This document shows positions 50,499 through 59,538 of a DNA stretch of 64,000 nucleotides, piece after piece (positions within the stretch are counted from its first letter, which is position 1; the number at the start of each line of letters is the position of its first letter). The notes under the pieces were generated by a model. The model was not told the DNA's origin and searched no databases. It was given only the letters and a program-made list of their open reading frames with translations. The translations under genes and the position numbers were made by a program. The stretch covers positions 1 to 64,000 of the forward strand of contig JAKSTN010000013.1 in assembly GCA_024402535.1 (NCBI GenBank), written 5' to 3'. The stretch is from Treponema sp. Lineage in GTDB: Bacteria; Spirochaetota; Spirochaetia; Treponematales; Treponemataceae.

Positions 50499-52406
50499 CT
50501 ATCTTAATGGATATTTTTTTCTCTTTTCAGCGTATTGCCTCATATCAGCTTCGGCAATCAGGTTTTCAAGAAGACAGTTTTCTTTTGTAAATGGAACAGC
50601 ACCAATGCTCATGGAAAGTCTGAAAGGTGATTTGTTTTCAATAGTCCATGCGCTGCATTCATTTTCAAGCTGAACCCGAACTTCTTTAAGAATTTCTTCG
50701 TTCATGCCTGAAGCAACAATTGCAAATTCGTCACCGCCCATTCGACCTATAACATCAGTTCCACGGAAACATTTTGAAAGAATCTGTGCTTCCGCAACAA
50801 TGGCTTTATCTCCGCTTTCGTGGCCATAATTATCATTAATCATTTTAAGGCCGTCCATGTCTACAAAAATAACAAGGCCATCTGTATCCATCTGCAATGC
50901 AAGCTCAATGGTCTTTTTCCCAAGGAACATAAAACCGCGGCGATTGTAAACTTGTGTCAGCTCATCAGTTCTGGAAGAAATACTCAATTCTTTATTGGCT
51001 TTTTCCAGGTTGGTATGTTCTTCAAGTCTTCTGGTAACCTCATATGCCTGGGCAATAGAGTTTGAAACAATTTTCATGTAAAGGCTGTACAGATTGAAAT
51101 CTTTTTTACCAGGACGGTAAACCAGATATCCATACTGCATTTCTGCAAAGAAAATAGGATTTACTATATATGCAGAAGGTTCATCATCAAGACAGTCCCG
51201 GGGGAGGATGCTGATATAAGGGTCAAAACCGACATCTTCATTCAGGATACGGACATTATTGTGGTGATTGTAATGCATTGAAAGGGAAATAGAGTCTGGA
51301 AGTCTCATTTTCATGCCTTTTGACTGGAAAATCGGTGTTTTGTACAGACAAATTGCAAAAGCAGTAATATCGGCTTCAATCAGAATTCGAGCAAGAAGAT
51401 TATAAAGTTCATTCAAAGTATGGTAACCCTGCATTTTATCCAGAAGAGAATAAATGGTTCCATAGTTCCATGAAACATCAACAAACTGTTTGGCCATAGA
51501 AAAATGCTTGTTGGAAAGTTCTGCAGACATAAGGTTGTTACAACCGCAAGAACGCCTGAAAACAGGCTTAACATCTATTTTTGTAATACGATTTACAGAT
51601 TCTCCGTTGATTATTTTCCATGCAATATTTGCAGCTTCGTAGCCTTGTTGGAAAATCTGCTGATTTATTGAAGTAACTCCCATAGCTTCAGCGGTAGAGC
51701 AGTCGTCAAAGCCTGTAACAATCACATCATCAGGAATATTGATTCCAAGTTCTTTAAGTGCGTAAATTGCACCAAGGGCAGAATAATCGTTTGCACACAT
51801 TAAAGCATCGAATTTAACGTCTTCCTTTGTTTTGAAAAGTGAATGGAAGGTTATAATCGTTTCGGCTTGAGTAAAGTTTGAAGGGATTACAATGGACGGA
51901 TCAAATTCAAGATTATTTTCGGCAAGGGCTTTTTTGTAAGCTTCCAGGCGTTCAGCCCCTTCGCGGGATGTAGTTTTTTCTGCAGATACGAATCCTATTT
52001 TTTTTGCTCCGTGTTCCTGAATAAGATGCTTCACCAGTTCAGAAAAACCTGTATCGCAGTTAGCAATTGTGTGATAAGAATTCTTTATGGACAGATCAAC
52101 CGAAATAGAAATTACAGGAGCTTTAATTAAAGGTTCAAACAGTTCTTTTATTTTTTCTGTTGAAAGATTTGTACAGTAAGTTGCAGACAAAAGAATTACT
52201 GCTTCAAATTTTTTACTTTGAGCAAGCAGAGCCGAAGCCCAGAACTGGTACTCGTTGTCTGAGGCATCTGTGAAAGGAGAGCGTGCTTCCAGAATGAAAA
52301 GACGAACGTCTTTGTCTTTGTAAAAATCCCGAATGCCCTGAAAAATATCAGAACAGTAAGTGTTATCAATAAATTGTGTGATAACCGCAATATCTCTTAA
52401 ACCCAT
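50499..52406 (-). CDS. Soluble sugar-binding-like sensor diguanylate cyclase, copy B
   Basis: The 635-residue product has the same three parts as copy A: LacI-effector-like domain (EHGAKKIGFVSAEKTTSREG, MCANDYSALGAIYALKELG, VTGFDDCSTAEAMGV), middle region beginning FRRSCGCNN, and GGDEF domain (TDELTQVYNRRG, DMDGLKMINDNYGHESGD, RMGGDEFAIV). The two proteins align end to end, which shows a tandem duplication. Ligand-site residues differ between copies, so they may sense different sugars. No secretion signal is seen. TACAAT (52413-52418) with TTGCAA upstream ends 6 nt before the ATG. Confidence 0.87.
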   Translation of the reverse strand: MGLRDIAVITQFIDNTYCSDIFQGIRDFYKDKDVRLFILEARSPFTDASDNEYQFWASALLAQSKKFEAVILLSATYCTNLSTEKIKELFEPLIKAPVISISVDLSIKNSYHTIANCDTGFSELVKHLIQEHGAKKIGFVSAEKTTSREGAERLEAYKKALAENNLEFDPSIVIPSNFTQAETIITFHSLFKTKEDVKFDALMCANDYSALGAIYALKELGINIPDDVIVTGFDDCSTAEAMGVTSINQQIFQQGYEAANIAWKIINGESVNRITKIDVKPVFRRSCGCNNLMSAELSNKHFSMAKQFVDVSWNYGTIYSLLDKMQGYHTLNELYNLLARILIEADITAFAICLYKTPIFQSKGMKMRLPDSISLSMHYNHHNNVRILNEDVGFDPYISILPRDCLDDEPSAYIVNPIFFAEMQYGYLVYRPGKKDFNLYSLYMKIVSNSIAQAYEVTRRLEEHTNLEKANKELSISSRTDELTQVYNRRGFMFLGKKTIELALQMDTDGLVIFVDMDGLKMINDNYGHESGDKAIVAEAQILSKCFRGTDVIGRMGGDEFAIVASGMNEEILKEVRVQLENECSAWTIENKSPFRLSMSIGAVPFTKENCLLENLIAEADMRQYAEKRKKYPLR

Positions 52407-52412
52407 ACATAT

Positions 52413-52464
52413 ATTGTATTGTGAATTTAGATATTTGCAAATTTCTTTGAAAATTCACTATTAT
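52413..52464. promoter_or_regulatory. Overlapping divergent promoters sharing one -35 palindrome
   Basis: ATTTGCAAAT at 52433-52442 contains TTGCAA on both strands. On the minus strand it is 16 bp from TACAAT (52413-52418), for sensor cyclase B. On the plus strand it is 18 bp from TATTAT (52459-52464), for the phosphatase gene. The two promoters should compete for polymerase. Confidence 0.55.
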
Positions 52465-52471
52465 ATGATTT

Positions 52472-53134
52472 ATGAAGAATAAAAAATTTGATCTGCTTGT
52501 TTTTGATATGGATGGTACTATTCTGAATACTTTGGATGACCTTCTGGATGCAACTAATTTCGGTCTGAAGAAAAATGGTTTCCCTGAAAGAACATTTGAA
52601 GAAGTAAAATGGATGGTTGGTCGTGGAATGCCAAGACTTATACATTCGGCTCTTCCTGAAAATCATTCTGAAGAAGATTTTGAGAAAGTGTATAAAGACT
52701 TTCTGGAATATTATGCTGTTCATTCAGTTGATAAAACTGCTCCATATAAAGGAATTGCAGAAGCTGCACAAATTTTAAAAGATGAAGGTTATATTATTAC
52801 AGTAAATTCAAATAAGAATGATAAAGATGCTGTTGCTCTGGCTGAGGAATATTTCCCGGGACTTTTCAACTTTGTTCTTGGCGCCCGCCCTGAAATGGAA
52901 AAGAAACCGGCTCCAGACGGAGTAAACTTTATTTCAAAAAAATACGGTGTTGATATTTCCAAGGTGATTTTCATTGGAGATTCTGATGTAGATTTTCAAA
53001 CTGCAAAGAATTCCAAAGTTCAGTTTGTGGGTTGTCACTGGGGATTCCGCGGTGCTGATTTTCTGAAAGAACATGGTGCAGACTGTATTGCCATGACTCC
53101 TTTGGAACTTCCGTCAATTATTGAAAATTTATAG
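52472..53134 (+). CDS. HAD-family phosphatase, phosphoglycolate-phosphatase-like
   Basis: The 220-residue product has all HAD motifs: nucleophile and acid Asp in LLVFDMDGTILNTLDD, Ser or Asn in ITVNSNKNDK, Lys in MEKKPAPDGV and the metal Asp pair in FIGDSDVDFQTAKNS. The helical cap after motif 1 is of the Gph/phosphoglucomutase type. It removes phosphate from a small cytoplasmic molecule such as 2-phosphoglycolate or a sugar phosphate. TATTAT ends 7 nt before the ATG, and there is no Shine-Dalgarno, so it may be leaderless. It precedes trkA by 22 nt. Confidence 0.88.
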   Translation: MKNKKFDLLVFDMDGTILNTLDDLLDATNFGLKKNGFPERTFEEVKWMVGRGMPRLIHSALPENHSEEDFEKVYKDFLEYYAVHSVDKTAPYKGIAEAAQILKDEGYIITVNSNKNDKDAVALAEEYFPGLFNFVLGARPEMEKKPAPDGVNFISKKYGVDISKVIFIGDSDVDFQTAKNSKVQFVGCHWGFRGADFLKEHGADCIAMTPLELPSIIENL

Positions 53135-53156
53135 GTTATTATATTAAACTTTAACT

Positions 53157-54599
53157 ATGCGTATTGTAATTGTAGGTGGCGGCTTTACAGGCGTTCAGCT
53201 GGCCAAAAACCTTGTGAATGAAAAGAATCAGGTTTCTGTTATTGAAAATGATGAAGATAATGCCCGTCATATCGGTAACCAGGTAGACTGTACAGTAATC
53301 TGTGCAGACGGAAACAATCTGGAAGTTCTGGAAGACGCAGGTATTGCAAAAGCAGATGCTCTTGTTTGTGTTACGGCATCTGATGAAGTAAATATGATTA
53401 CCTGTTCTCTTGTAGACGCAGTTTATCCTGACATTCTGAAAATTGCCCGCGTTCGTAATTATGCTTACTACGTAAATACTGCCAGTGCAGAAAAAAAACA
53501 TGCAACAGAATTTGTTGAAGGCCGCCGCCGTCCTCTTTATGGAATCAACTATATGATTCATCCGGACGTAGAAGCTGCCGAAGCAATTATTCGTGCCGTT
53601 GAAAACGGCGCAGTTGGAAACGTTCTTACATTTGATGATTCAGAACTGGAATTGGTTCGCATTACAGTTGAAAAAGACAGTAAACTTTGCGGAGTAACTC
53701 TTAAAAATATCCGTATGCTTTCTGATGCAAACTTCCTGGTTGCTTATGTTGAAAATGACGGTAAATCCTGTCTTCCAAGCGGCGACACACAGATTCTTGA
53801 AGGAAGCACACTTGGTGTTCTTCTTAAAAAATCTGATATGGATAAAGTTTCTGAACTTTGCGGATCAAAGAAACATCCTCTTAGAAAAGTAGCACTTATT
53901 GGAGCCGGCCGCATTGGAACTACAGTTGCTGAAAAAATCTTTAAGCCTCAGAACACAAAAGGAATTGCAAAACTTCTTGGTGGAATGGCGGCCGCCCGCA
54001 AGACACAGGACTTTGTCATTATCGATACTGATGATATTCTGACAAAGCAGGCTTCTCAGAATTTCCCAAACGCACGTGTTTTCTGTGCAGATGCTTCAGA
54101 TGAAATTTTCCTTCGCGAAGAAGGCATTCCAGACTTTGACCTGGTAATCTGTGCAACACATAATCATGAATTGAATATGGTTCTTGCCGCATACCTTGAA
54201 GGTTTAGGTGTAAAACAGTCAATCAGTCTTGTAACAAGTTCGGAATTCGGACTTATTGCTGAAAAGCTTGGTGTTGATGTTCCGGTTCCTCTTCGCGACA
54301 CAGTGGTAGACTCTATTATGAGCCACCTGCGCGGTAAGGCTGTAAAGGAAATCCATACAGTTTCTGATCTGGAAATTGCAGAATGTGAAATTTCGCCTGA
54401 AAGCCGTATGTGCGGAAAGCTTCTGAAAGATATTGCCGATCCTGGAAAATTCCTGGTACTTTTGAACAGGAAATCGGGAGCTGCTGAGTATCAGATTGCA
54501 GGCGGTAATACCCAGATTAATCCTGGCGACCACATTGTTCTGATTACTCAGGGTGAAGAAAGCAAAAAGATCATCGCAAACTTCGCCGGCAAAGAATAA
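53157..54599 (+). CDS. trkA: Trk potassium uptake regulatory protein TrkA
   Basis: The 480-residue product has two RCK units. The first begins MRIVIVGGGFTGVQLAK with the G-x-G-x-x-G dinucleotide motif and IENDEDNARHIGNQVDCTVI. The second begins VALIGAGRIGTTVAEK. Each Rossmann domain is followed by a TrkA-C domain (ITVEKDSKLCGVTLKNI; CEISPESRMCGKLLKDI). This is the four-domain TrkA layout, which binds NAD(H) or ATP on the cytoplasmic side of the TrkH/TrkG potassium channel. No channel gene is in this window. TATATT (53140-53145) lies 11 nt upstream, leaving a leader of only a few bases. Confidence 0.92.
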   Translation: MRIVIVGGGFTGVQLAKNLVNEKNQVSVIENDEDNARHIGNQVDCTVICADGNNLEVLEDAGIAKADALVCVTASDEVNMITCSLVDAVYPDILKIARVRNYAYYVNTASAEKKHATEFVEGRRRPLYGINYMIHPDVEAAEAIIRAVENGAVGNVLTFDDSELELVRITVEKDSKLCGVTLKNIRMLSDANFLVAYVENDGKSCLPSGDTQILEGSTLGVLLKKSDMDKVSELCGSKKHPLRKVALIGAGRIGTTVAEKIFKPQNTKGIAKLLGGMAAARKTQDFVIIDTDDILTKQASQNFPNARVFCADASDEIFLREEGIPDFDLVICATHNHELNMVLAAYLEGLGVKQSISLVTSSEFGLIAEKLGVDVPVPLRDTVVDSIMSHLRGKAVKEIHTVSDLEIAECEISPESRMCGKLLKDIADPGKFLVLLNRKSGAAEYQIAGGNTQINPGDHIVLITQGEESKKIIANFAGKE

Positions 54600-54622
54600 G
54601 GTAACTTAAAACTTTTCCTTTA

Positions 54623-54651
54623 TTCAAATAATTCTAATTTTCCTATATAAT
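54623..54651 (+). promoter_or_regulatory. Sigma-70 promoter of the XPB helicase operon
   Basis: TTCAAA (54623-54628), a 17-bp spacer and TATAAT (54646-54651) precede the ATG at 54663 by 11 nt. Transcription would start about 5 nt before the ATG, and no ribosome site is present. Confidence 0.75.
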
Positions 54652-54662
54652 GGTCTGTTGCA

Positions 54663-56414
54663 ATGCAGTTCGATAACCCTTTGATTGTTCAGGGAGACCG
54701 GACTCTGCTTCTGGATGTTCATGCACCGCTGGCCGATGAATGCCGTGATGCACTTATTCCTTTCGCAGAACTGGAACGTTCACCTGAACATTTGCACACA
54801 TACAGACTTACTCCTCTTTCTTTGTGGAACGCCGCCAGTGCAGGCTTCACTTCTGATGACGCCGTGAAGGTTCTCCAGAAATATGCACGCTACGACATTC
54901 CTTCCAGCGTTGTAGCCTGGATGCGGGAAGTTGCAAATCGTTTCGGTGCAGTCCGCATGATTCCAGGTTATGACACAGAAGTAAACGGCGTAAAGGAACA
55001 GTATCTGTATCTGGTGTGCGAAAGTGATTTTGCATTCAAGGAAATTTCCCGTTCAAAATATTCAAAGGATTTTCTTTTCCCTTGTGAAAATCAGAAAAAC
55101 ACATTCCTTCTGAAACTGACAGACCGTGGAACTGTAAAACAGAATCTTCTGAAACTTTCATGGCCTGTAAAAGATGAAGTTCAGCTGAGTGACGGAGAAC
55201 CGCTGGAATTCAATCTGCGGGAAACCACTTCAAAAGGGCTTCCTCTGAATATCCGTGATTATCAGAAAAAAGCTGCCCGTGCGCTAGTTGGAGACAAAGG
55301 ACCTGGAACAGGCTTTGGAACAATTGTTCTGCCTTGTGGTGCCGGTAAGACAATCGTCGGCATGACAGTAATGGACATGCTGAAAACTTCAACCCTGATC
55401 ATTACAACAAACATCAGTGCGGTTCATCAGTGGATGGATGAATTGATTGATAAATCAAATCTGACAGCAGATGATATTGCTGAATATTCAGGTGAATCAA
55501 AAGTTATTAAGCCTGTAACAGTTGCAACTTATCAGGTGCTTACCTGGAGACCGGATAAGGAAGGTCCTTATCCTCACTTCAGTATTTTCCATGAACGCCC
55601 ATGGGGACTTATAATTTATGACGAAGTTCACATGTTGCCGGCCCCGGTTTTCCGTGTCGTAGCGGAACTTCAGGCAGTTCGTCGCGTAGGACTTACAGCA
55701 ACTCTGGTCCGCGAAGACGGCTGCGAAGGTTATGTTTTCAGTCTGGTTGGTCCTAAGCGGTATGATGTTCCGTGGAAAGAACTGGAACATTCGGGCTGGA
55801 TTGCAGAAGCAGAATGTGTGGAAGTGCGCCTGGATCTTCCAGAAGCCAGCGAGCTTGAATATCTTGGCGCGGAGGCCCGGGGTAAGCATCGCATCGCAAG
55901 TGAAAACCCGGACAAGATAAAAATTACAAAAGAAATTATTGACCGTTATCCTGAAGATAAAATTCTGGTAATCGGTCAGTACATAGATCAGCTGGAAAAA
56001 ATTTCGCAGATGCTGGGGGCTCCTATTATTACAGGAAAAACTCCAAATGCAGAGCGTGATAAAATTTATGCTGATTTCAGAAATGGTGTGATTCGTGTGC
56101 TGGTTGTTTCAAAGGTTGCCAACTTTGCTATCGATCTTCCTGACGCAAGCCTTGCAATTCAGGTGTCGGGAACATTTGGAAGCCGTCAGGAAGAAGCCCA
56201 GCGCCTTGGCCGCATTTTGCGCCCAAAGGAGCGCAAGGCCCGTTTCTTTACTTTAATTACTCGTAAAACAGTTGAAGAAGAATTCGGTTCAAATCGCCAG
56301 AAGTTTCTGGCAGAGCAGGGATACGCTTATAGAATAATCCGCTACACAGAACCTGATGATCTTGATTTTGAAGATGAACCTTTGGGCATCGGATTTATGG
56401 GAGACCTGGACTAA
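54663..56414 (+). CDS. XPB/ERCC3-type DNA helicase
   Basis: The 583-residue product is a superfamily 2 helicase of the XPB branch. The N-terminal 190 residues hold the damage-recognition-like region. Walker A is PCGAGKT (224-230), motif II DEVH (320-323), and the XPB-specific RED motif follows motif III (LTATLVREDG, R350-D352). Motif VI is QEEAQRLGRILRPK. In eukaryotes XPB opens DNA in TFIIH; bacterial members occur in spirochaetes and actinobacteria and unwind DNA 3' to 5'. The stop overlaps the next start by one base (TAATG). It is near the usual length for bacterial XPB. Confidence 0.93.
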   Translation: MQFDNPLIVQGDRTLLLDVHAPLADECRDALIPFAELERSPEHLHTYRLTPLSLWNAASAGFTSDDAVKVLQKYARYDIPSSVVAWMREVANRFGAVRMIPGYDTEVNGVKEQYLYLVCESDFAFKEISRSKYSKDFLFPCENQKNTFLLKLTDRGTVKQNLLKLSWPVKDEVQLSDGEPLEFNLRETTSKGLPLNIRDYQKKAARALVGDKGPGTGFGTIVLPCGAGKTIVGMTVMDMLKTSTLIITTNISAVHQWMDELIDKSNLTADDIAEYSGESKVIKPVTVATYQVLTWRPDKEGPYPHFSIFHERPWGLIIYDEVHMLPAPVFRVVAELQAVRRVGLTATLVREDGCEGYVFSLVGPKRYDVPWKELEHSGWIAEAECVEVRLDLPEASELEYLGAEARGKHRIASENPDKIKITKEIIDRYPEDKILVIGQYIDQLEKISQMLGAPIITGKTPNAERDKIYADFRNGVIRVLVVSKVANFAIDLPDASLAIQVSGTFGSRQEEAQRLGRILRPKERKARFFTLITRKTVEEEFGSNRQKFLAEQGYAYRIIRYTEPDDLDFEDEPLGIGFMGDLD

Positions 56415-58504
56415 TGCATAATATGCAGGAAATGAAAAACTGGACAGACTATATTACTTCTCTTCCTGATGAAAAATTTTTCTACATAATGCGTTTATAT
56501 CTGGGAGATATAAAAACTCCGTTTAACAAGCTGCGTCTTACAGAACAGCTTGCAAGTTTTGTAAGAACAAAACAGAATCTTGAAACAATGATAGCATTGC
56601 TGGACGAAACCGACGTTAAGTTTCTTACAGTAATAAATCTTATTCCTGGAATCAGTCAGACAACTCTTCAGTCTTTTTTTGAAGATGAATTTTCTTTGTC
56701 GCTGATTCTTTCAAAACTTTCAAATCTCTCAGACAGACTTCTGGTCTATACAACAAAAAAACAGTACAGCGAGGAAATTCATTACAGAATAAATCCTCTT
56801 GTTATTGAAGAAGTAAAGCCATTTTTGAGTCCGGAACTTATTTTTGAAGAACCTGTACTTGAACAATCTTTCCTTGATACACCATTTGTCCTGACACCAA
56901 ATTTTATTGCGGCATTTCTTTCTTACATCAATATTTCAGGCTGCAGTCTTAAGGCAGACGGAAAGCTTAAGAAAAATGACGTCACAAATCTGGAATTGAT
57001 TTTTGGTGAAAAAACAGAATGTCTGCAATTCCTGATTAGCGCCTTTGTTAATCTTGGGCTTGTTCATGAGGGCGAAAAAACTCTGACAGTTGATGAAAAA
57101 AAGTTTCAGCTTTTCAGTGATCTGCCGGAAATTCAGCAGTACATTTTTCTCGCCGTGGCAAGCGTAATGAGACTGAGTCGTGACGGCTTAAAAAAACAGA
57201 GTCAGCTTCTTGCAGATACTCTGGCTTCAGTTCCTGAGTGCGGTGTAACAAAACGAACATTCCTTCGTATGGCACAGTTTATTGCAGGGCGTCCTGTAGA
57301 AGATTTGCCTGTAAAAACTGTAAGTCGTTTTTCTGAAATGTTGAACCGAATGAAAGCTGAAAGTGAAGGTGGAAATTCAGGTGGCAGCACAGATGCAGTT
57401 TCCCTTATGGATTCAGTATTTGATGCAGCAGTGGAATTTGGGCTTTTGTCTTTACATGGTGAAAGTGAAAACAGCGAAAATATTTATATTCAAGGCGTTT
57501 GTACAGACAATGCATATACATTTAGCGGTGAAAAGCCAAAAGTAATCAATATTAATGCGGCTTCAAGTGTAACACTTTTGCCTGGTTTAAGCCTTAAAAA
57601 TCTTATTCCGTTTACATTTTTTATGCAGGCGGTGAAATGCAGTACTGTAACTGAATACGAAATAACACGTAAATCAGTTTCTGTGGGATTTGATAAAGGT
57701 TATAGCCTTGAAGGCATAAAGAATATTCTTGCCGATTATGCGTCTTTTGAACTGCCACAGAATCTCATTTTCAACCTGGATGAATGGCACAACGCTTATT
57801 CTTCGGCAGTTTTGTACAAAGGCTATGTTCTTAAAGTTTCACCGGAAAATGTTTCAATGGTAGAAAATAATCCGGCCCTTTCTGTTCATATAAGTGAAAA
57901 ACTTGCAGAAGGTATTTATCTTTTAGATCTGCCTATTGAAGAAAATCCTGCTGCTTTTATAAAAGGCTCGGGCCTGGATTTTATGGGCCGCGTGAAAACT
58001 GTAGAAAAGGAAACAGAAGTATTTTCTCTTCCTCGTATTGCAAAGGGAAACATCTTCACTTTTGGAAAGAGTGGCGAAACCTACAATAAAATTTCAGATG
58101 AGAAAAGCTTTCAGGAAGAAGAAAGGCTTATCAAAAAACTTGAAGAGTCAGATTTTGATGAGCAGCAGGTTGAAAGCCTTCAGGCAAGAATCAGAAACCA
58201 TTTGATTATTTCTGAAACTCAGCTTGTATCAACATCAGTGCGTTCAGAAATAATAAATGCTGATGGAATAGATTTTCACGGAAAAATCCATTTGATTGAT
58301 ACAGCAATAAAAAACAATGATATACTAGAGTTAGTATTACCTAAACCTGATGGAAGCGATGGAGAGATTGTTGTTTTAGTTCATCCTTTGAAAGTTATAA
58401 AAAATGAGGGTGAGGCCGTGTTGAAATTTGAAGTTCCGCCAGACAGGGAGCAGCGCTCGTTTATGGTCAGCAGAATACTTCATATAAAAAGAATAAGAAC
58501 ATAA
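56414..58504 (+). CDS. Helicase-associated partner of XPB, function unknown
   Basis: The 696-residue product starts at an ATG overlapping the XPB stop. It has no helicase motif of its own. The N-terminal half is helical and winged-helix-like (FNKLRLTEQLASFVRTKQNL, then LLDETDVKFLTVINLIPG). The middle (about 380-520) resembles the helicase-associated domain found in actinobacterial proteins encoded beside XPB. The C-terminus is beta-rich (ELVLPKPDGSDGEIVVLVHP) and may be a DNA- or protein-binding module. It is expected to act with XPB in DNA repair or transcription, but no activity is known to me. An acidic coiled segment lies around 565-600. Confidence 0.72.
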   Translation: MHNMQEMKNWTDYITSLPDEKFFYIMRLYLGDIKTPFNKLRLTEQLASFVRTKQNLETMIALLDETDVKFLTVINLIPGISQTTLQSFFEDEFSLSLILSKLSNLSDRLLVYTTKKQYSEEIHYRINPLVIEEVKPFLSPELIFEEPVLEQSFLDTPFVLTPNFIAAFLSYINISGCSLKADGKLKKNDVTNLELIFGEKTECLQFLISAFVNLGLVHEGEKTLTVDEKKFQLFSDLPEIQQYIFLAVASVMRLSRDGLKKQSQLLADTLASVPECGVTKRTFLRMAQFIAGRPVEDLPVKTVSRFSEMLNRMKAESEGGNSGGSTDAVSLMDSVFDAAVEFGLLSLHGESENSENIYIQGVCTDNAYTFSGEKPKVININAASSVTLLPGLSLKNLIPFTFFMQAVKCSTVTEYEITRKSVSVGFDKGYSLEGIKNILADYASFELPQNLIFNLDEWHNAYSSAVLYKGYVLKVSPENVSMVENNPALSVHISEKLAEGIYLLDLPIEENPAAFIKGSGLDFMGRVKTVEKETEVFSLPRIAKGNIFTFGKSGETYNKISDEKSFQEEERLIKKLEESDFDEQQVESLQARIRNHLIISETQLVSTSVRSEIINADGIDFHGKIHLIDTAIKNNDILELVLPKPDGSDGEIVVLVHPLKVIKNEGEAVLKFEVPPDREQRSFMVSRILHIKRIRT

Positions 58505-58524
58505 AAAGGTTTTGAGGAAAAGAG

Positions 58525-59538
58525 ATGGTCACATTAAAAGACATTGCCCAGGAATGTAAAGTTTCATTTTCGACAGTAAGTAAAGCTCTTAAAGGTTCCA
58601 GTGAAATCAGCGAGGATACACGCCTTGCTATTCAGGCAAAGGCTAAAGAAATGGGATATCATCCAAACATTGCAGCACGTACTCTTCGAACAAATCGAAC
58701 TTATGACCTGTGTGTTATTTTCGAAGATAAAACAGGTTCAGGTTTCCAGCATCAGTACTTTGCAAAAATCATTAGTGGCATTCAGAAAGTTGCTCAGAAA
58801 AATGGATATGAAATTACGTTCTCTGGACGGGATGATCCGGGCTTCGATTATTACACTCATATCAGGGCAAGAAATTTTGACGGTGTTGCAATTCTTTCTG
58901 CAGACTTTGAAAGTGAACAGATTAAGACTCTTATTAAAAGTGAAATCCCAAGCGTAACACTGGACTATGTTTTTGATAATGATCATGCAGCAATTCTCAG
59001 TGATAACAAAAATGGAATGAAAGAACTTACAGAGTATCTCATTTCAAAAGGACATAAAAAATTTGGCATTATTCATGGTGAAAAAACACTTGTTACTTCA
59101 GACCGCTTAGAAGTTTTCTTTAATGTCCTGAAGGAACATGGACTTACATGCCCTGAATCAAATATTGCTCAGGGACTTTACCACGATCCTATTACAAGCC
59201 AGGAAGCAACTGCCATGCTTCTTGATCTGCCTGATCCGCCAACTTGTATTCTCTACCCTGATGATTATGCTGCTCTTGGTGGAATCCGCGAATTGAACAG
59301 CCGCGGACTTGTTCCCGGAAAGGATATCAGTATTACAGGTTATGACGGTATTATGCTTACTTCACTTCTGGTTCCTCCTCTTGCAACTTATGAGCAGGAT
59401 GGTTGTCTTATTGGAAACCGCATAGCAGAAAGTCTGATCCGTCAGATTGAACAGAATGATAATACTGAAGAAGAATTTGAAAACGTTTTTACAGTTTCAG
59501 GGCGTCTTATTAAGGGAGGCAGTGTTGTAGAATTATGA
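58525..59538 (+). CDS. LacI-family transcriptional regulator
   Basis: The 337-residue product has a typical LacI head (VTLKDIAQECKVSFSTVSKA, hinge helix region PNIAARTLRTNRT) and a sugar-binding effector domain (HKKFGIIHGEKTLVTSDR, ILYPDDYAALGGIRELNSRG, ITGYDGIMLTSLLVPPLAT). It should bind a CG-centred palindrome and respond to a sugar. GAGGA lies 6 nt before the start. It follows the XPB partner after 20 nt and overlaps the PHP gene by 4 nt. The sites at 18468-18475 and 18522-18533 are candidate targets. Confidence 0.92.
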   Translation: MVTLKDIAQECKVSFSTVSKALKGSSEISEDTRLAIQAKAKEMGYHPNIAARTLRTNRTYDLCVIFEDKTGSGFQHQYFAKIISGIQKVAQKNGYEITFSGRDDPGFDYYTHIRARNFDGVAILSADFESEQIKTLIKSEIPSVTLDYVFDNDHAAILSDNKNGMKELTEYLISKGHKKFGIIHGEKTLVTSDRLEVFFNVLKEHGLTCPESNIAQGLYHDPITSQEATAMLLDLPDPPTCILYPDDYAALGGIRELNSRGLVPGKDISITGYDGIMLTSLLVPPLATYEQDGCLIGNRIAESLIRQIEQNDNTEEEFENVFTVSGRLIKGGSVVEL

